Origin: Jiangella muralis
GTDB taxonomy: Bacteria > Actinomycetota > Actinomycetes > Jiangellales > Jiangellaceae
DNA: 64,000 nt
Assembly (NCBI RefSeq): GCF_001270745.1
Contig: NZ_LFXL01000010.1
Span: 62,001-126,000 of the forward strand
Direction of reading: 5' to 3'
The notes under the pieces are model-generated. The model was given only the letters and a program-made list of their open reading frames with translations, ran no database searches and had not been told where the DNA came from. The position numbers and the translations under genes are program-made. Shown here one piece after another: positions 1 to 10,392 of the stretch. The number at the start of each line of letters is the position of its first letter. The stretch's first letter is position 1.

Positions 1-467
1 TAGTTGACCACCACCTGCTCCGCGAGGACTTTTGACATGCCGTAGTAGTCCCCGGGGACGGCGGGCTGCAGCTCGGTGATCGGCACCGTCGTGGGGACAC
101 CGGGACGGTAGACGTTGTCCGTGCTGGCCAGGACGAACCGACGCACCGGCTTCGCCTGCGATACGGCGGCCTCGAGGAGTCGCAGTGTTCCCCCGGCGTT
201 GACGTCCACGAATTCGTCGGCAGGCGTATCACCGATGGTCATCCGTGCCGCCAGGTGGACGACGACGTCCACCTGGCTGACGGCACGAGTCAGCGCCGCG
301 GTATCGGCGAGGGATGCTTCGACCACCTCGATGTCATCCGCAATCGACCGATGTGGCGACCGCCCCCCTGGTCGTACGGTGCCCCGAACCTGGTGACCGG
401 AGCGCAGGAGCCTTAGAGCCAGGCTCGTCCCCACCCGGCCGGCCACGCCTGTGACAAGGATCCTCAT
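1..467 (-). CDS. NAD-dependent epimerase/dehydratase, 3' part cut by window edge
   Basis: Extended short-chain dehydrogenase acting on a (nucleotide-)sugar. The ATG at 467 opens a Rossmann fold (ILVTGVAGRVG, residues 3-13). Later come VVHLAA, FVLAST and the catalytic YxxxK as DYYGMSK near residue 145. The frame runs off the window, so about 155 residues are visible of a usual 300-350. AAGGAG lies 12 nt before the ATG. It is a clear relative of the gene at 11555-12616: both have FVLAST, then YRPG, then DYYGxSK. It sits 58 bp downstream of the SDR gene on the same strand and probably shares its operon. Substrate unknown. Confidence 0.85.
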   Translation of the reverse strand, partial: MRILVTGVAGRVGTSLALRLLRSGHQVRGTVRPGGRSPHRSIADDIEVVEASLADTAALTRAVSQVDVVVHLAARMTIGDTPADEFVDVNAGGTLRLLEAAVSQAKPVRRFVLASTDNVYRPGVPTTVPITELQPAVPGDYYGMSKVLAEQVVVN

Positions 468-525
468 CGCCGATGTTCACTCCTTCATCACTCGTTGTCG
501 CCGGCATCGCGGCCGGCAGCAGGAC

Positions 526-1342
526 TCACCAAACCGACCAGCCGCCGTCGACGACGATCTCCGTACCGGTGATGAACGCCGCCACATCGGAGGCCAAGAA
601 CTCCACCACGGCGGCGACCTCGTCGGGCTCGCCCATGCGCTGCAGCGGTGTCGCCCGAGCGAATCCGGCGATCCGATCGGCGGCAAACGACCGCTCGGGA
701 GTGTCGATCATGCCGGGCGACACCGTATTCGCCCGGATGTTCCACGGACCAGCCGCTACGGCCAGCTCACGGGTCAGAGCCGCCACCCCACCCTTGGAAG
801 CGTGATAGGCGGGTGCGCGCACGGGTCCGGACGGCCCGTCGGTCGAGTACACCCCGGCGTAGTACTCCGTGTTCAAGCCGAGCGAGCCGTACACCGACCC
901 GACGTTCACCACGCAACCGGTTCGATGTGGCTTCATCCGCTCGATCGCCCAGGCCGAGAGCACCGCGACCGCCACCAGATTGGTGTTCAACTCGCCAGAC
1001 CAGTCCTCCGTCGACTGGCTGAACAGCGGCATCGCCGTGCATCGGGCGGCGCAGTTGACCAGCATGTCCAACCGCCCACCCGAGACCACTGCCCAGGTCT
1101 CGGCAACGGCCGAACGCCCGTGGTCTGTCGCGATATCGCACGTCACGGTCGCGATCGGCCAGCCCAGGGTCGCGGCCTCATCCGCCGTGCTGCGCAGATC
1201 GTCGTCGTCCAGACCGGCGATCACGCATCGCCACCCGTGCTGCACCAGGCGCAGCACGACGGCCCGGCCGATCCCCCGTCCACCACCCGTGACGATGGCA
1301 ACTGGGCCAGAGGAACGCCCGCCAGAACCGTCGGTCGCTCGT

Positions 1343-1350
<8 letters not shown>
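526..1350 (-). CDS. SDR family oxidoreductase
   Basis: Classical short-chain dehydrogenase of 274 residues. It has TGGGRGIG for NAD(P) binding at residues 21-28, VNCAA in the middle, the catalytic Ser in VNVGSVYG, and Tyr/Lys in YHASK. The C-terminus, ITGTEIVVDGGW, is typical of FabG-like SDRs. The ATG at 1350 follows AAAGGG by about 8 nt and overlaps the end of the upstream aminotransferase gene by 8 bp; an in-frame TTG at 1356 is less likely. Translationally coupled to the DegT and epimerase genes, so it probably reduces or oxidises a sugar-derived intermediate. The substrate cannot be read from sequence. Confidence 0.9.
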
Positions 1351-2460
<1,110 letters not shown>

Positions 2461-2464
<4 letters not shown>

Positions 2465-3453
2465 CGCTGATACCTCGCCGTCAGCTCGGCGTGGACTCTC
2501 GGCTCCAGCCATCGCGCGGTGGCGGCCAGCCCTTCGGTCAGCGGCGTCGACGCTTGCCAGCGCAACTCGCGCTTCGCCCGGCTCGCATCGGACAACAGCA
2601 CCTGCACCTCACTCGCCTCCGGCCGGACCCGTTCTGCCTCGCTGATCGCCTCGGCCTCGGTACCGACGACCTCGCAGCACAGCGTGAACAGGTCACCGAT
2701 CGACACCGTGGTCCCTGTCCCGAGCTGAACGACCGACCCCGCTGGCAGGGTGGACGCGCCCATCCGAACGAACCCGTCCACCGTGTCAGCTACGTAGGTC
2801 AGATCTCGCCGCGGTGTGAGGCTGCCCAGCCGCACGGCCCCGGCGCCGGAAAGCAACTGGCCCAGGATCGTAGGCACCACGGCCCGGGCCGACTGCCGCG
2901 GCCCGTAGGTGTTGAACGGCCGCAGCGTCAGGACGTCCGCGCCGAACGAACGGACGTATGCCTCGCAGAGCTGATCCGCGGCGATCTTGGTGGCCGCGTA
3001 CGGGGACTGCCCGCGCAATGGATGATCCTCGGTGATCGGCACTGACGTGGGAGTCCCGTACACCTCACTCGTCGAGGTGTGCACCACCCTGACACCCGAA
3101 TCCCGGACGGCCTCGAGCACATTGAGCAGGCCGATGATGTTGGTGTCGATGAACGACCGCGGCGCCTGATAGCTGTACGGAATCGCGATGAGGGCCGCCA
3201 AGTGGAAGACGACGTCGACACCACGCACTGCATCCTCGACCGAACGCGCGTCACGGACGTCGCCCAGCCGGAACTCCAGATCGGCTCGCTGTGTCCGGGC
3301 CAGCTCGTCCAGCCAACCATACGAGCCGTTCGAGTTGTACACGCAGAAGGCGCGCACGCTCGCCGCCTCGGACAGAAGACGCTCCACCAGATGACTACCA
3401 ATGAATCCGTCGGCCCCGGTCACCAGCACCCTGGCGCCGCTCAGGTCGCTCAC
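2461..3453 (-). CDS. NAD-dependent sugar epimerase/dehydratase
   Basis: Extended SDR of 330 residues resembling GDP-mannose 4,6-dehydratase or UDP-glucose 4-epimerase. It has VLVTGADGFIGSHL at the N-terminus, VVFHLAA, the catalytic Ser in HTSTSEVYG, and Tyr/Lys in SPYAATK. LRPFNTYGPRQS is the substrate-side signature shared by many nucleotide-sugar dehydratases. The GTG at 3453 is chosen because AGAGGAG lies about 8 nt upstream and the Rossmann strand starts 7 residues later. It is the first gene of a minus-strand operon (2464, 1350, 467) and is divergent from the rhamnosidase gene. Confidence 0.9.
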
Positions 3454-3566
3454 GCCGCGCTCCTCTCGACCCAGCTCACTCTGGTCCGCGGAGACGCCCG
3501 GCAGGAGGAGGCGCTTTCTGGCGCCAGGCACAGCGCTCGGATCCGGACTCCGCGCGTGCGGTATCT

Positions 3567-3580
3567 TGGTTAGTGAAACG
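3567..3580 (+). promoter_or_regulatory. Operator-like site upstream of rhamnosidase
   Basis: TGGTTAGTGAAACG matches 11 of 14 positions of CGTTTAATGAAACG, found before the trehalase-like gene at 19334. It starts at the end of a TATCTT that could be a -10 element (3562-3567), so a bound repressor would cover the transcription start. It may also serve the divergent epimerase operon. Confidence 0.4.
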
Positions 3581-3665
3581 CTCGTCTCGTTGTCCAGCGC
3601 AGCAGCCCACTTTGAGTGCCCGCTTCGCCGTGGCAGGCGCCTGGCGTGAATTCGAGGAGACGCGT

Positions 3666-6341
3666 GTGACCGCACCGACGCACCTGCGAGTCGAGCACCT
3701 CGACGAGGCGCTGGGGATCACCATGCAGAATCCGCGGCTGTCGTGGCGGATTCCGGCAGGTACCCGCCGGCAGCTCGCCTACCAGATCCGGGCCGGCGCA
3801 TGGGACTCCGGCCGAGTGGATTCGAGCCGGTCACTGCTGGTGTCGTACGCCGGACCGTCGCTCCACTCGGGCGATCGTGTCGAGTGGAGCGTCCGGGTCT
3901 GGACCGACGCCGGAGAGAGTTCATGGGCAGCCGCCTCCTGGTGGGAGATGGGATTGCTCCGCCCAGACGACTGGATAGCTGAATGGATCGAGCCCACCGA
4001 GTCCGACGAGACGCGCGCCACGACGCCCCGCCCTGCCCATCTCCTGCGCGGGTCCTTCGACGTCGACCGTCCCGTGGCCAGGGCACGACTGCACGCCACC
4101 GCACACGGGATCTACGAATGCTTTCTCAACGGGCGCCGGATCGGTGACCTGGAGTTGACGCCGGGATTCACCAGCTACGAATCCACGTTGCAGGTGCAGA
4201 CGTACGACGTCACCGACCTGCTGGTTCCTGGCGAGAACACGCTGGGCGCGGTTCTGTCCGACGGTTGGTTCCGCGGTCAGAACGGAGGACTGCGCCTCAC
4301 TGACATCTACGGCGACAGCGTTGCGCTGCTCGCCCAGCTCCAGCTGTATGGCGTCGACGGGTCACAGACGTCAGCTGGGACGGGTCCGAACTGGTCCTCG
4401 CGGATCGGGCCGATCCACGCTGCGGACCTGATTCAGGGACAAGGCGTCGATTTCCGCACGACGATCGGCGAGTGGTGCCGGCCTGACCCACGGGACACGG
4501 GCTGGTCTGCGGTAGCCGTCCGCGACCACGACCTGACTCGGCTCCGATCCTCGCCCGCGCCCCCGGTGCGGCGCACCCAGGCACTTCGACCGGTCGCCGT
4601 CACCCGGCCGCGCCCCGACCGGCAAGTGTTCGATCTCGGGCAGAACATCAACGGCTGGATCATGCTCACCAACCTGGGCCGCGACGGAACCGAGTTGCGC
4701 CTGACCCACGGCGAGGCGCTCGACGAGTACGGAGACGTGACGCTCGACCACCTTGTGGTGCAGCCGAGTGAGGAGCTAGTGCAACGAGAGCCGAAGTGCG
4801 CGAACCTCGACCTCCCGCTCCAGGAAGACCACGTCAAGTCGGCGGGGACTTCGGACGACCGGTTCGAACCCCGGCACACGATCCATGGATTCCAGTACGT
4901 CCGAGTCGAAGGTCACCCGGACGGCCTGACGGAGGACGACCTGACCGGCATAGTCGTCCATACCGATGCCCGTCGCACTGGGTGGTTCGAATGTAGCGAC
5001 GACCGGATCAACCGGCTGCACGAGGCGGCGGTGTGGAGCTTCCGAGACAACGCCTGCGATATCCCGACCGACTGTCCTACGCGCGAACGGGCCGGCTGGA
5101 CCGGCGATTGGCAGATCTTCGTCTCGACGGCGGCGTTGGTCTACGACGTCGCCGGCTTCTCCGCGAAGTGGCTGCGCGACCTTGCCGCCGAGCAGGAGCC
5201 GAGCGGCCGCGTGGTGGACCAGATCCCCAACACCGTGCCCATGGACCTGGCGAAGCTGCTGGGTTTCGAGAACGGCGCCGCGGGCTGGGGCGACGCCGCG
5301 GTCGTCGTGCCATGGGAGATCTACCGCGCTTATGGCGACCGAGATCTCCTGGCCGAGCAGTGGCCGTCCATGACCGCATGGGTCGAGTACGCCGCCGGCA
5401 TCGCCCGGGCGCAGCGCCATCCGGACCGAGTGGCATCGCGGCCCGGTGCCGCCCCGCACGAGACATTCCTCTGGGACGCCGGTTTTCACTGGGGGGAATG
5501 GCTCGAGCCTGGGATCGACGACATCGGGGCGCACATCGCGGGACTCGCGGCCAGCGACCACGGCGACGTCGCGACTTCCTATCTCCACCGTTCGGCGCAG
5601 CTCGTGGCCAAGATCGCCGCAGTACTGGGCCGCGACGACGACGAGAGGCACTACCGAGGACTTGCGGCTGCTGCCCGGGATGCCTGGCAGCGCGAGTTCA
5701 TCAAACCTGACAGGACCCTGACGCACGCCACTCAGGCCACGCATGTCCGAACGCTCGCTTTCGGCCTGGCTCCGTCCGACCTCCGTGCATCGCTGACGCG
5801 GCAGCTCGTGGGCCTGGTCCGTGCCGCCGGGACGCACCTGGGCACCGGATTCCTAGCTACGCCGCACCTGCTGCCCGTCCTGGCCGACAACGGGCATCTG
5901 GAGGTCGCCTACGACCTCCTGCTCCAGGACACCCCGCCGTCGTGGTTGACGATGATCGACCGAGGCGCGACGACCGTCTGGGAACTCTGGGGAGGGCTCG
6001 ACGAGAACGGCACGGCCCGGGCGTCACTCAACCATTACAGCAAGGGTGCGGTCATCTCGTTCCTGCACCGCCACGTCGCGGGCATCCGCCTGCTCGATAC
6101 CGGTCCGGCGTACCAGCGGTTCGAGATCGCGCCCATGCCTGGCGGTAACCTCACCTGGGCACGAGCCGTACACGAATCCCCCTACGGCCGCATAGAAGCG
6201 TCCTGGCAGACGGACGCACACAGGTTCAGGCTCGACCTCGATGTGCCGCCGGGCACCAGCGCGCTGGTTCGCCTTCCGGACGGCCGGAATGTCGAAACCG
6301 AGCCCGGGAGATCGAGCTACACGTGCCTCGTCCGTTGTTGA
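3666..6341 (+). CDS. GH78 alpha-L-rhamnosidase
   Basis: Hydrolase of terminal alpha-L-rhamnose, 891 residues, the normal size for bacterial GH78. N-terminal beta domains include YECFLNGRRIGD and VLSDGWFRGQNGG, then comes the (alpha/alpha)6 catalytic barrel. The GH78 signature DCPTRERAGWTGDWQ starts at residue 469, and TTVWELWGG lies near the C-terminal end of the barrel with the likely general-base Glu. No signal peptide is seen, so it probably acts inside the cell on imported glycosides. The GTG at 3666 follows GAGGAG by about 8 nt; an upstream in-frame ATG at 3573 lies in the promoter region. It shares an operator-like motif with the ABC binding protein at 17527-19047. Confidence 0.9.
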   Translation: MTAPTHLRVEHLDEALGITMQNPRLSWRIPAGTRRQLAYQIRAGAWDSGRVDSSRSLLVSYAGPSLHSGDRVEWSVRVWTDAGESSWAAASWWEMGLLRPDDWIAEWIEPTESDETRATTPRPAHLLRGSFDVDRPVARARLHATAHGIYECFLNGRRIGDLELTPGFTSYESTLQVQTYDVTDLLVPGENTLGAVLSDGWFRGQNGGLRLTDIYGDSVALLAQLQLYGVDGSQTSAGTGPNWSSRIGPIHAADLIQGQGVDFRTTIGEWCRPDPRDTGWSAVAVRDHDLTRLRSSPAPPVRRTQALRPVAVTRPRPDRQVFDLGQNINGWIMLTNLGRDGTELRLTHGEALDEYGDVTLDHLVVQPSEELVQREPKCANLDLPLQEDHVKSAGTSDDRFEPRHTIHGFQYVRVEGHPDGLTEDDLTGIVVHTDARRTGWFECSDDRINRLHEAAVWSFRDNACDIPTDCPTRERAGWTGDWQIFVSTAALVYDVAGFSAKWLRDLAAEQEPSGRVVDQIPNTVPMDLAKLLGFENGAAGWGDAAVVVPWEIYRAYGDRDLLAEQWPSMTAWVEYAAGIARAQRHPDRVASRPGAAPHETFLWDAGFHWGEWLEPGIDDIGAHIAGLAASDHGDVATSYLHRSAQLVAKIAAVLGRDDDERHYRGLAAAARDAWQREFIKPDRTLTHATQATHVRTLAFGLAPSDLRASLTRQLVGLVRAAGTHLGTGFLATPHLLPVLADNGHLEVAYDLLLQDTPPSWLTMIDRGATTVWELWGGLDENGTARASLNHYSKGAVISFLHRHVAGIRLLDTGPAYQRFEIAPMPGGNLTWARAVHESPYGRIEASWQTDAHRFRLDLDVPPGTSALVRLPDGRNVETEPGRSSYTCLVRC

Positions 6342-6349
6342 GCGATCCC

Positions 6350-7621
6350 TCATGCCAAGGTCTCGAGAATCTTCACCGCGCTGCCCACTCCATCCTCGGT
6401 GCGGATCGACTGGCCAAGCGAGCGCGCACGGCTGGCCATGCCCTGATCTGTGGCGGCGAGGCGAATCGCCTCGGCAAGCCGTTCCGGACTCAAATCTGCT
6501 TGGGGTTGTGGGGACGGCGACACGCCGCTGGCGTGCATACGGGCGGCGTAGAAGTGCTGCCCGGTCATGAAGGGACACACGACCTGTGGACGACCGGATG
6601 CCATGGCTACGGCCGTCGTACCGATACCACCATGGTGAACGATCGCGGCCATCCTCGGGAACAACCAGTCGAACGGCACCTGGCTGATGTGCAGAACTTG
6701 ATCATCACGCGTGCCGGGCACGATGCCGCCACGAGCGGCATCGACAATGGCGCGTGCGCCGGAGAGCCTGATCGCCTCTCCCACCACTCGTCCCGTTCGC
6801 ACGGGGTCGGTTCCGACCAAGCTGCCGAACCCGACGTAGACGGGCGGTGCCCCGCAATCCAGGAAGTCCAGCAGCTCCCGCGGCGGCGACCAGTCCGCCG
6901 CGGGCGGCAGGAACCAGAAGCCTGTGGTGTGCGACCACGATGGATAGTCCATCGGCTGAGGCAGGAGCATCGGGCTGAAGGCTTGCAGGACGGTGGCCGC
7001 GTCGCCGCCAGGGCGCCGTAGAACGTTCCGGTGACCGCGACGACGAGGTAGGCGTAGGACCTCACGGCGCCACCGGGCGCTGTTTCGGTCGCCGACGATG
7101 CCTCGGATCCACACGTTGGTCGCCCGATAGGACAGGCGGTTGAGCACACTCGGGATGCGGAACGGCACCATCGGATTGGCGAACGACCTCGTCGACACGG
7201 ACACCGGCTCGACGCACACAGGGACACCCGGCACCGACAACCGTTCGGCGATCTCGTGGCCCAAGGTGAGCGCGTGGAACACCACCAGGTCCGGGCGGTA
7301 CTCGAGGGCAGCAGCGCCGAGGTCGTCCAAGGATCGCCTCATCATCGGCCTGAACCGCCGCATCGCCCGCCCACCACGTGCTAGACCGCCGAGACCGCCG
7401 AAATTGGTCTCGAACGCCGCGCTAACGACAGCATCGCTCATGACCTCATCCCATCGATCATGGACGCCGAGAAACGGCACACTGAACGGCGACGCAAGCA
7501 CCGCTGACCTCGATGGCGCCCCCAACGCCACCTGGTGGCCAGCATCTCGCAGCGCACGAGACAGGGCCACGAAGGGTTGAACGTCGCCACGTGTACCGAG
7601 CGTCATGACCAGGACCTTCAT
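6350..7621 (-). CDS. GT1-family glycosyltransferase
   Basis: 423 residues, GT-B fold. It resembles actinobacterial glycosyltransferases annotated as sterol 3-beta-glucosyltransferase or macrolide-type transferases. The N-terminus MTLGTRGDVQPFVALSRAL is the typical acceptor-domain start. The C-terminal donor site has VPFDWLFPRM followed by HHGGIGTT and PFMTGQHFYAARM, matching the GT1 signature for a UDP- or dTDP-sugar. It is convergent with the rhamnosidase, with 8 bp between the stop codons. It would move a sugar onto a small hydrophobic acceptor; donor and acceptor are unknown. The nearby epimerases and aminotransferase could supply the sugar. Confidence 0.85.
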   Translation of the reverse strand: MKVLVMTLGTRGDVQPFVALSRALRDAGHQVALGAPSRSAVLASPFSVPFLGVHDRWDEVMSDAVVSAAFETNFGGLGGLARGGRAMRRFRPMMRRSLDDLGAAALEYRPDLVVFHALTLGHEIAERLSVPGVPVCVEPVSVSTRSFANPMVPFRIPSVLNRLSYRATNVWIRGIVGDRNSARWRREVLRLPRRRGHRNVLRRPGGDAATVLQAFSPMLLPQPMDYPSWSHTTGFWFLPPAADWSPPRELLDFLDCGAPPVYVGFGSLVGTDPVRTGRVVGEAIRLSGARAIVDAARGGIVPGTRDDQVLHISQVPFDWLFPRMAAIVHHGGIGTTAVAMASGRPQVVCPFMTGQHFYAARMHASGVSPSPQPQADLSPERLAEAIRLAATDQGMASRARSLGQSIRTEDGVGSAVKILETLA

Positions 7622-7671
7622 GAGGGGATGCTCTCCGCTGAGCAGCCCTCCAGGGAGGGGACGGATTACAC

Positions 7672-7683
7672 GCGGGGCCCCGC
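7672..7683. promoter_or_regulatory. 12-bp GC palindrome in divergent spacer
   Basis: GCGGGGCCCCGC is a perfect palindrome in the 119-bp spacer between the GT1 gene (minus) and the LLM gene (plus). It could be an operator or chance in GC-rich DNA. Nothing else stands out in the spacer. Confidence 0.2.
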
Positions 7684-7740
7684 CGCAGACGGAAGCCGCC
7701 CCCGAGGAACCGCGACAGAGAGACTGATATCACCGTATTC

Positions 7741-8568
7741 ATGCGATTCGGCATCTCAACGCTGGCAACCGATGAGGGAGTCAGACCGGACAAGATCGCC
7801 GAGGAAGCCGAGCGGCGCGGATTCGAGTCTCTCTTCTTCTCCGAGCACTCCCACATCCCGGTATCGACGAAATACCCGCTGCCCGGACAAGAACTTCCGC
7901 GCTCGTATTGCCGATCACTCGATCCGTTCATCGCGATGACAGTCGCCACAGAGGCAACATCGACGTTGCTCGTGGGTACCGGCGTAGCCATCCTCGTCCA
8001 ACGCGACCTTCTGTACACAGCGAAGGAGGCCGCAACCCTGGACTATCTGTCGAACGGGCGGCTGATCCTCGGAGTCGGGGTGGGATGGAATTTAGACGAG
8101 ATGCGCAACCATGGCATCGACCCGCACACACGCGGTGCGCTACTGGACGAGCAGATCCCGGCCTTGCGTGCGCTCTGGACGCAAGATCGGGGCGAATACC
8201 ACGGTGAGTACGTCGACTTCGATCCCGTGCTCACCTGGCCAAAGCCGATACAGCACCCGCACCCCCCGATATATGTCGGCGGAAGCAGCCGGGCAGCGGC
8301 GGACCGCGCCCGGCGACTTGACTGCGGATGGATGCCGATAGCCGTTGACGAACCGGCCAAGATCACCAGTCAGCTCGACCTGGTCCGAGACGGCACTGGA
8401 TCAGACGTACCGGTGACTGTCTGTGTGCTGGACGACGACGTCGACGTGGTCGCCGGATACGTCGATGCCAAGGTCGAGCGCATCCTTCTCCACCTCGACC
8501 CCGCTCCTGAAGGAGCGACGTTCAACCGCCTCGATCAACTCGCCGAGCTGATCGACGCCGCACTCTGA
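7741..8568 (+). CDS. LLM-class F420-dependent oxidoreductase
   Basis: Luciferase-like TIM-barrel oxidoreductase, 275 residues, of the actinobacterial type that uses F420. MRFGIST opens the barrel. FFSEHSH, LVGTGVAILVQRDL, LDYLSNGRLILGVGVGW and PIYVGGSS are the conserved blocks of the family. It is followed 27 bp later by a Gfo/Idh gene on the same strand, so the two likely form an operon carrying out successive redox steps. The cofactor assignment comes from family knowledge, not from a decisive residue. Substrate unknown. Confidence 0.88.
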   Translation: MRFGISTLATDEGVRPDKIAEEAERRGFESLFFSEHSHIPVSTKYPLPGQELPRSYCRSLDPFIAMTVATEATSTLLVGTGVAILVQRDLLYTAKEAATLDYLSNGRLILGVGVGWNLDEMRNHGIDPHTRGALLDEQIPALRALWTQDRGEYHGEYVDFDPVLTWPKPIQHPHPPIYVGGSSRAAADRARRLDCGWMPIAVDEPAKITSQLDLVRDGTGSDVPVTVCVLDDDVDVVAGYVDAKVERILLHLDPAPEGATFNRLDQLAELIDAAL

Positions 8569-8595
8569 CCCGATCGTGAAGGAGCAGCGAACACC

Positions 8596-9564
8596 ATGAG
8601 ACCCCGACGGATCGGCGTGATCGGCACCGCGAACACTCATGCGTACGAGTTCATCGGCATCATCAACGGCTGGCGCGACGGAGTGCCTCTGCCGGAACGG
8701 CTCAGTACGGGACTGCCTACCGGCATCATGCATGAGGCCTTCGGCACTTACCTGCGCGATGCCGCTCGACTGTGGCCGGAGAGCATCTCCTTCGACGATG
8801 TCACCGTCACCCGGCTGTGGCCCGAAAACGCAGGCGAAGGCGAGCTGATAGCGGCGGCGTGCGGGGTGCAGATCGTCGATGAACCCGCCGACGCCACCCA
8901 GGACGTCGATGCGGTCATGGTCCTCACCGAGGATCCGCACCTCCACGTACCACATAGTGCCTATAGCCTCGACGCCCGCCTACCCACATTCGTGGACAAG
9001 CCACTTGCTCGTGACATCGAGCAGGCGACCGCGATCGCCACACGTGCTGAGGCCAGTGGGACCCCGTGGTACAGCTGCTCGACCTTGCGGTTCCAGCCAG
9101 GCATCGACGCGCTCCGAGAAGCGCTGCACGTAGACCACGGCGGTGTCCGAAGCCTCTACATCCAGTGCCCGCTGCGCGCACAGCTCTACGGCATCCATGG
9201 CGTCGAACTCTTCCGGACCTTGGTGAAGGACGCGTCGGTGCAGAACATCCACGCACTGTCAACGGAGCTGACCGAGGTCGTCATACTCGAGCTCGATGGC
9301 AACAGAACCGTGACGCTGGCGAACAATGGCCTGGTGGACAGAATGAGCTACGTCGCCGTCATTCAGACCCGGATGAGCGATCACCTCTGGAAGGCCCAAG
9401 ACTTCGGCTTGATGAACGCACGCTTTCTCCGATCGTTCGCGGACTTCACGCGAACCGGAAGAGCACCTGTCGACGTGGACGAATGTCTCGCCTCCTTTAC
9501 GACGTCAGCTCGAATCCTCGACGAACTCGCCGCCAACAGGCGCCAAACTCGATCGATGGCCTGA
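8596..9564 (+). CDS. Gfo/Idh/MocA-like oxidoreductase
   Basis: 322 residues. The N-terminal Rossmann strand reads IGVIGTANTHAYEF, a variant in which the usual GxGxxG is replaced by GTANTH. DAVMVLTEDPHLHVPHS is followed by PTFVDKPLA, where DKP takes the place of the family EKP motif. The C-terminal sheet domain is shorter than in typical members (330-390 residues). GAAGGAGCAG lies just upstream of the ATG. It pairs with the LLM gene. Its 3' end overlaps the convergent class-IV aminotransferase gene by 60 bp. Substrate is probably a polyol or sugar derivative. Confidence 0.75.
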   Translation: MRPRRIGVIGTANTHAYEFIGIINGWRDGVPLPERLSTGLPTGIMHEAFGTYLRDAARLWPESISFDDVTVTRLWPENAGEGELIAAACGVQIVDEPADATQDVDAVMVLTEDPHLHVPHSAYSLDARLPTFVDKPLARDIEQATAIATRAEASGTPWYSCSTLRFQPGIDALREALHVDHGGVRSLYIQCPLRAQLYGIHGVELFRTLVKDASVQNIHALSTELTEVVILELDGNRTVTLANNGLVDRMSYVAVIQTRMSDHLWKAQDFGLMNARFLRSFADFTRTGRAPVDVDECLASFTTSARILDELAANRRQTRSMA

Positions 9565-10392
9565 TCGACCGCCACCGGCCACCGCAGCACAAATCGCTTC
9601 GGAGACACCGAGAGCGGCCGAGGTGATGGCTGCACAGTCGACAGGGAGATCTCGGTTCACAGGGCCGCGGATTCGGCTGGCTGGACGCATCTCGAAACCT
9701 GTGCCCAACACCGCCGCGCCGTCGCACTGCTCCAAGTCCTGGAACGTGCATGCCCGTTCCTCGCATTCGCCGAGTTCCATCAGCACTCGGCGGGTGATGC
9801 CGTCGAGGATGCCCTCCGACAGCGGGGGCGTGAATATCCGACCTCCGGAGGCCCAAGCGAACGACAGCACCGGGCCCTCGAGGACGCGACTGGTGCGCTG
9901 GTCGAAGAAGAGCGCCGCGTCGAGACCTGCCTCCCGTGCCAAGCGATTCGCGTGCATGTTCGCGGCATACGAGAGCGACTTGACCCCGGCGAGCAGGGGC
10001 GTCACCAGATGGGGCACCATGAGAAGCGAGAAGGCCGCTGGGAAGAGAAGGCGCTCCTCCTCGAGCACTATCCGTGTACCGGCGCGAGTGACGATGATCC
10101 GTATGAGGTGCCCTGGCGCGATCAGAGCACACATCCGAGCGCACTCGTCGAACAACGACGGCGCATCGTAGGTGAGATGGAGCGCGTCAGCCGACGCAGC
10201 GAGTCGGTTGAGGTGCGCCTCGAGAGCGAAGGGGGCATCGCCGTAAAGGCGCACGACCTCGAACACGCCATCTCCGCGAGTGAATCCCTCGTCCAGCACG
10301 GGAACGGTGACATCCGCCACCGTGAGACACACTCCATTGACCATGGCTGCCAGCTCATGGCCCCGCTGGGGCCCAGATGTATCACCGCTCAT
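9505..10392 (-). CDS. Class-IV PLP aminotransferase (BCAT/DAAT/ADCL fold)
   Basis: 295 residues. Conserved blocks are VLDEGFTRGDGVFEVVRLY, the Schiff-base lysine in VKSLSYAANM, RVLEGPVLSFAW with the PLP-binding Glu, and EGILDGITRRVLMEL. This fold covers branched-chain and D-amino-acid aminotransferases and aminodeoxychorismate lyase, and the residues do not settle which one. The ATG at 10392 has AGGAGG 4-5 nt upstream and overlaps the end of the threonine-synthase-like gene by 11 bp. An upstream in-frame start would add 30 unconserved residues. As last gene of the minus-strand run, it may act with the neighbouring PLP enzyme on an amino acid or keto acid. Confidence 0.85.
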   Translation of the reverse strand: MSGDTSGPQRGHELAAMVNGVCLTVADVTVPVLDEGFTRGDGVFEVVRLYGDAPFALEAHLNRLAASADALHLTYDAPSLFDECARMCALIAPGHLIRIIVTRAGTRIVLEEERLLFPAAFSLLMVPHLVTPLLAGVKSLSYAANMHANRLAREAGLDAALFFDQRTSRVLEGPVLSFAWASGGRIFTPPLSEGILDGITRRVLMELGECEERACTFQDLEQCDGAAVLGTGFEMRPASRIRGPVNRDLPVDCAAITSAALGVSEAICAAVAGGGRSGHRSSLAPVGGEFVEDSS